Of a stretch of DNA of 64,000 nt, positions 60,674-64,000 are shown in pieces; the first letter of the stretch is position 1; each line of letters opens with the position of its first letter. This DNA is from Roseomonas gilardii subsp. gilardii. Lineage in GTDB: Bacteria > Pseudomonadota > Alphaproteobacteria > Acetobacterales > Acetobacteraceae. The translations under genes were made by a program, and so were the position numbers. Location of the stretch: contig NZ_CP095554.1 in assembly GCF_023078375.1 (NCBI RefSeq), positions 992,001 through 1,056,000 of the forward strand. The letters are read 5' to 3'. A model generated the notes under the pieces. The model saw only the letters and a program-made list of their open reading frames with translations, was not told where the DNA came from and did not search any database.

Positions 60674-61549
60674 TCACTCCGGCCGTGCCGCCTCCGCCAG
60701 CAGCCATTGCCGGAAGGCCCCCAAAGCCGGTGTCTCGGCCCGTGACTTCAGCCGGGTCAGCCAGTACGCGCCGAGCGTGACCTCGGTGGCGAAGGGGCGC
60801 ACCAGCCGTCCGGCGCGCAGGTCGTGCTCGAACATCCGCGCCGGCAAAAGGGCGACGCCCACGCCCTGCACCGCCGCCTCCGCCATGGTCAGCGAGGAAT
60901 CGAAGACGAAGCCCCGGATCGCCGGGGGCGCCAGCCCCGCCGCGGCGAACCAGCGTTCCCATTCATCGGTGCGGTAGGACCGCAGCAGCACCTCCGGCAG
61001 CAGGTCCGCAGGCTGGCGCAGCCGCCAGGCCAGGGCCGGGGCACAGAGTGGCGAAAGCGGCGCCGCCAGCAGCCGCACCGCTTCCGTCCCATGCCAGGCG
61101 CCGTCGCCGAAGCGGATGGCGCCGTCCAGCCCCTCGCCGGCGAGGTCCACGCGGTTGTTGTTGGTCAGCAGCCGCAGGTCCACGAAGGGATGTGCCGCGC
61201 GGAAACGCGGCAGGCGCGGCAGCAGCCAGCCGGTGACGAAGGTGCCCACCGCGCCCAGTGTCAGCACCTCCCGCAGCTGCCCGCCCGCGAAGCGTTCCAG
61301 CGTGCCGGAGATCTGCCGGAAGGCCTCGGTCAGCACCGGCAGCAGCGCCTCGCCCTCCTCGGTCAGGGCGAGGCCGCGCGGCAGGCGGCGGAACAGGGTG
61401 ACGCCCAAGATTTCCTCAAGGCTCTTCACCTGATGGCTGACCGCCGCCTGGGTGACGCGCAGCTCCAGCCCGGCCCGCGTCAGGCTCAGGTGCCGGGCGG
61501 CGGCCTCGAAGGCCCGCAGCGCGTTGAGCGGAAGCTGCGAGGGGAGCAT
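60674..61549 (-). CDS. ampR: LysR family regulator of beta-lactamase, AmpR-like
   Basis: This 291-residue regulator closely follows the AmpR pattern as I recall it from Citrobacter: LPLNALRAFEAAARHLSLTR, VSHQVKSLEEILGVTLFRRL, TNNNRVDLAGEGLDGAIRFG, SYRTDEWERWF and ALLPARMFEHDLRAGRLVRP all have counterparts. It is divergent from a class A beta-lactamase gene with 106 bases between starts, the classic ampR-bla arrangement. AmpR senses muropeptides and activates bla when cell-wall synthesis is disturbed. Two overlapping palindromes at 61578-61598 mark the likely binding site. Confidence 0.88.
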   Translation of the reverse strand: MLPSQLPLNALRAFEAAARHLSLTRAGLELRVTQAAVSHQVKSLEEILGVTLFRRLPRGLALTEEGEALLPVLTEAFRQISGTLERFAGGQLREVLTLGAVGTFVTGWLLPRLPRFRAAHPFVDLRLLTNNNRVDLAGEGLDGAIRFGDGAWHGTEAVRLLAAPLSPLCAPALAWRLRQPADLLPEVLLRSYRTDEWERWFAAAGLAPPAIRGFVFDSSLTMAEAAVQGVGVALLPARMFEHDLRAGRLVRPFATEVTLGAYWLTRLKSRAETPALGAFRQWLLAEAARPE

Positions 61550-61577
61550 GGCGTGATCCCTTAGCTTTCTTTGGGGC

Positions 61578-61598
61578 TCTCGCGAGAAACGATCGTTT
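61578..61598. promoter_or_regulatory. Overlapping palindromes between ampR and bla
   Basis: TCTCGCGAGA (61578-61587) and AAACGATCGTTT (61587-61598) are two perfect palindromes that share one base. They lie in the 106-base space between the divergent ampR and bla genes and are the probable AmpR binding site, which would control both promoters. Confidence 0.55.
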
Positions 61599-61655
61599 GC
61601 CGCGACCCGGCCGCCTGCGCAATCTCCGCCCGCCAGCATGGAGGGGAATGGCAGG

Positions 61656-62582
61656 ATGATCGGCAGGCGGATGGGCATGGGCGCCATGGCGGCGCTGGGC
61701 TTCGGCATGATGGGGACGGTGCCTTCACGGGCGGCATCCGTGGCCGGGAAGGGGGATGCGGGAGCCGGCTTCGGCGCCCTGCCGGCCAGTTTCGCCGCCA
61801 TCGAGCGGCGGGTCGGCGGGCGGCTCGGCGTGGCCGTGCTCGACACCGCCACCGGCCAGCGGGCCGGGTATCGCGAGACGGAGCCTTTTCCCCTCACCAG
61901 CACCTTCAAGCTCCTGGCGGCGGCGGCCGTCCTGGCGCGGGTCGATGCCGGGCAGGCGCGGCTGGACCAGCGCATCCGCTATGGGCGGGAGAAGCTGGTG
62001 GCCTATTCCCCCGAGACGGGGAAGCATGCCGGGGAGGAGGGGATGACCCTGGCCGCGATCTGTGAGGCGGCCGTCACGCTCAGCGACAACACCGCCGGCA
62101 ACCTGATGCTGGAACAGGTCGGCGGCCCGGCGGGGCTGACCGCTTGGCTGCGCTCCATCGGCGACGGGGTGACGCGGCTCGACCGCTGGGAAACCGCGCT
62201 GAACGAGGCGAAGCCGGGCGATCCGCGCGATACCACCAGCCCGGCCGCGATGCTGGCCAGCCTGCACCAAGTGACGCTGGGCGAGGTGCTGTCGGACAAG
62301 GGGCGGGCGCGGTTGATCGATTGGCTGCGCGCCAACAGGACGGGCGACAAGCGCCTGCGCGCCGGCCTGCCGGAAGGCTGGCGGGCGGGCGACAAGACCG
62401 GCGCGGGGGAGAACGGCAGCAACAACGATGTCGGCCTTCTTTGGCCGCCTCATGCCTCTCCGGCCGGGCCGGCGCCGGTCCTGGTCGCCGCCTATTCCAC
62501 CGGCAGCACGGCGGATGGCGCGGCCCGCGATGCGGCCCTGGCCGAGGTGGCCGCGGCCATCGTTGCCGCGAAGGGCCACTGA
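61656..62582 (+). CDS. bla: Class A beta-lactamase
   Basis: This 308-residue serine beta-lactamase hydrolyses beta-lactam rings in the periplasm. All motifs are present: STFK with the active serine, SDN, the omega-loop glutamate in RWETALNEA, and KTG in DKTGAGENGSN. RTGDKRLRAG lies before the KTG box. ATG 61656 follows GGAGGGG; ATG 61638 is in frame but precedes that site. The N-terminus IGRRMGMGAMAALGFGMMG is a signal peptide with a twin arginine and may use the Tat route, as some class A enzymes do. Spectrum cannot be read from the sequence. Confidence 0.93.
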   Translation: MIGRRMGMGAMAALGFGMMGTVPSRAASVAGKGDAGAGFGALPASFAAIERRVGGRLGVAVLDTATGQRAGYRETEPFPLTSTFKLLAAAAVLARVDAGQARLDQRIRYGREKLVAYSPETGKHAGEEGMTLAAICEAAVTLSDNTAGNLMLEQVGGPAGLTAWLRSIGDGVTRLDRWETALNEAKPGDPRDTTSPAAMLASLHQVTLGEVLSDKGRARLIDWLRANRTGDKRLRAGLPEGWRAGDKTGAGENGSNNDVGLLWPPHASPAGPAPVLVAAYSTGSTADGAARDAALAEVAAAIVAAKGH

Positions 62583-62927
62583 AGCGGGCCTGACCCGGCC
62601 GGAAGGTCACGGAGGCGGAGCGGGCATCCGGATCACGAACCGGCGGAGCCCCGGCCAGCCGAGGTGGCGCGATGGGTGATGGAAGTTGAGTGCCGAGAAA
62701 AACCGGGCGGGATGGAGATCCCGTTCATGGGTGCAAAGTCATGTGTAAGTTAAAATAGCGAAATTCCAATGTAGGAATTTTAATTTTCGCCGTTTCAGCC
62801 ATGCTGTCAGCGGTTTCGCCCGTATGTTTTCTTTACGATATGGTTATGCTGCTTATCAACGATTGACAGGTGAAACAGGGGGCGAATAGGCCGGGTTCAA
62901 AACACGCTTTCCGGCCAGGGGTCCCGC
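62583..62927. promoter_or_regulatory. Intergenic region with A+T-rich stem-loop and putative promoter
   Basis: This 345-base gap has no gene. From about 62735 to 62870 it is unusually A+T-rich. AAATTCC/GGAATTT (62761-62780, 6-base spacer) is flanked by GCG and CGC, which extends the stem imperfectly to 62758-62790. A TTGACA lies at 62864-62869 but the -10 match is weak. It is the likely control region of the dehydrogenase operon that follows. Confidence 0.45.
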
Positions 62928-63662
62928 ATGTCGACAGGTCACATGACGCTGCGTCGTCATTTCCTCCTTACCACGGCACTCGCCCTTCCGGCGGCGGCCA
63001 CGCTGGGGGCCGCCTTCGCCCGGATGCCGGCGGCCGAGGCGGCGGAACGCCTCGCCCCCTCGCTCGACAGCTACAAGCCCGTCTTCTTCTCGGCGGAGGA
63101 GTGGGACTTCGTGAAGGCCGCCTGCGACAGGTTGATCCCTTCCGATGCGGAAGGCCCGGGCGCGCTGGACACCAATGTGCCCGTCTTCATCGACCAGGAG
63201 CTGAACGGCCCCTATGGGCAGGCGGCCGACTGGTACATGGAAGGCCCCTTCCAGCCGGATGCCCCGGCGCTGATGGGCTTCCAGCTTCCCTATCCGCCGC
63301 AGGAGATCTACCGCCGCGGCATCCGGGCCACCGGAGCCTTCTGCCGGAAGACCCACGGGAAGGATTTCGAGGCGCTCGACGCCGCCACGCGCGACGCGGT
63401 GCTGACGGGGCTGCAGCACAACGAGATCCGCTTCTCCGATTTCGGCGAGCCGCAGCTCAAGGCCGGGGAATTCTTCTCCTTCCTGCTGACCAACACCAAG
63501 GAAGGCTACCTCTCCGACCCGATGTATGGCGGCAACAAGGGCATGGCGGCGTGGAAGATGATCAACTTCCCCGGGGCCCGTGCCAGCTTCCTCGAATGGG
63601 TGGGGCAGCACAATGTCCGCTACCCGCTCGGCCCGGTCAGCCTCCTGGGCGAACGCGCCTGA
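62928..63662 (+). CDS. Gluconate 2-dehydrogenase subunit 3 family protein
   Basis: This 244-residue protein has a Tat-like signal peptide (MTLRRHFLLTTALALPAAAT) and the subunit 3 domain, with EWDFVKAACDRLIPSD, DFEALDAATRDAVLTGLQ, EFFSFLLTNTKEGYLSDPMY and GGNKGMAAWKMINFPGARA. In membrane FAD dehydrogenases this small subunit escorts the catalytic flavoprotein through the Tat pathway. The catalytic GMC oxidoreductase starts 45 bases downstream. ATG 62928 is used; ATG 62943 is possible. The complex oxidises a sugar, sugar acid or alcohol in the periplasm and feeds electrons to the respiratory chain. Confidence 0.88.
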   Translation: MSTGHMTLRRHFLLTTALALPAAATLGAAFARMPAAEAAERLAPSLDSYKPVFFSAEEWDFVKAACDRLIPSDAEGPGALDTNVPVFIDQELNGPYGQAADWYMEGPFQPDAPALMGFQLPYPPQEIYRRGIRATGAFCRKTHGKDFEALDAATRDAVLTGLQHNEIRFSDFGEPQLKAGEFFSFLLTNTKEGYLSDPMYGGNKGMAAWKMINFPGARASFLEWVGQHNVRYPLGPVSLLGERA

Positions 63663-63707
63663 CCCCGTCCAGCTTCGCTGACGCGCCCCTCCCGCTAGGA
63701 TTCCCCA

Positions 63708-64000
63708 TGACTATCGTCAAAGACGCCGTTGACGCGGTGGTTGTCGGACTGGGCTGGTCCGGTTCGATCATGAGCATCGAGCTGGCGCGTGCCGGGCTCA
63801 AGGTCCGTGCGCTCGAAAGCGGTCCCGAGCGCACCAACGCCCAGCACATCTACCCCAGGCCGGCCGACCAGCTCGCCTATTCCATCCGCCAGAAGGTCTT
63901 CGCCCGCCCGCGCCAGATGGCGACGACGGTGCGGCACAACACCGACGAGGTCGCGCTGCCGACGCGCAACTGGGGCGCCTTCAAGCCCGGCAACGGCGTC
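63708..64000 (+). CDS. GMC oxidoreductase, FAD subunit of a membrane dehydrogenase (N-terminal 97 residues; runs off the right edge)
   Basis: The visible N-terminus carries the FAD-binding fold AVVVGLGWSGSIMSIELARA with the G-x-G-x-x-G signature and the acidic end of strand 2 (VRALESGPER), as in gluconate 2-dehydrogenase and sorbitol or alcohol dehydrogenase flavoproteins. TAGGA lies before ATG 63708. Paired with the subunit 3 gene just upstream, it should be the catalytic subunit; a cytochrome c subunit is expected beyond the window. Substrate cannot be told from this fragment. Confidence 0.85.

Noticed and set aside
60404-60745. Small frame starting MSGWFEDLIPVS between the MFS and AmpR genes
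   Set aside because: It runs through the hairpin repeat, has no good ribosome site and the product has no recognisable domain.

Overview
The window is about 64 kb of very GC-rich DNA (roughly 70 percent by eye) with dense, often overlapping genes, many GTG and TTG starts, a MucR/Ros-type regulator, tripartite tricarboxylate (Tct) transport, a group-2 Mrp antiporter with fused A and B subunits, and the beginning of a gluconate-2-dehydrogenase-type operon. Together these suggest an alphaproteobacterial chromosome, most likely Acetobacteraceae of the Roseomonas type; this is an inference from gene content. I saw no rRNA, tRNA, phage, transposase, integrase or CRISPR.

Layout. (1) 1-7174: a sugar/polyol catabolic locus. 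An ABC ATPase runs off the left edge and is divergent from a GntR regulator, an esterase, a CUT1-type ABC transporter, a sugar epimerase and a Gfo/Idh/MocA dehydrogenase that carries an apparent one-base frameshift. (2) 7220-13460: a sugar-acid locus. A GntR regulator with two winged helices is divergent from a tagaturonate/fructuronate-reductase-like enzyme, an amino-acid-type ABC transporter and a close relative of E. coli L-galactonate dehydrogenase LgoD. (3) 13661-15405: a MarR-controlled MFS exporter. (4) 15482-23122: a GntR regulator divergent from a PdxA-like dehydrogenase, TctC-TctB-TctA and two more dehydrogenases, a hydroxy-acid uptake and oxidation locus. (5) 23298-30804: a peptide-binding protein, GNAT and CocE hydrolase overlap cluster, two further alpha/beta hydrolases and an AI-2E family transporter. 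(6) 30824-37258: a TetR regulator and the mnhAB-C-D-E-F-G cation/proton antiporter. (7) 37720-40476: a LysR regulator divergent from an MhqO/MhqD-like dioxygenase-hydrolase pair.

(8) 40689-50590 is a cell-surface island: a GT87 glycosyltransferase, a 1114-residue mosaic RTX protein with an SGNH esterase domain, an OafA-type acyltransferase, a HAD-UbiA fusion, a GT-C-like membrane protein and an ArnE-like small flippase. The last three look like a polyprenyl-phosphate-pentose synthesis, flipping and transfer module. (9) 50844-64000: an Fsr-like MFS pump, topoisomerase III, a MucR variant with a degenerate zinc finger, small secreted proteins, acetyl-CoA synthetase, an MFS transporter, an ampR-bla class A beta-lactamase divergon, and the start of a membrane FAD dehydrogenase operon.

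The most unusual recurring signal is a family of intergenic elements made of hairpins with 7-10 bp stems and mostly three-base loops. The stem sequences differ between copies but remain paired, while the linkers between them are conserved. They sit mainly between convergent genes, at about 13.5, 20.5-20.8, 23.2, 37.4-37.7, 40.6, 52.1-52.4 and 60.5-60.65 kb. All assignments were made by reading the sequence; no database search or alignment program was run.
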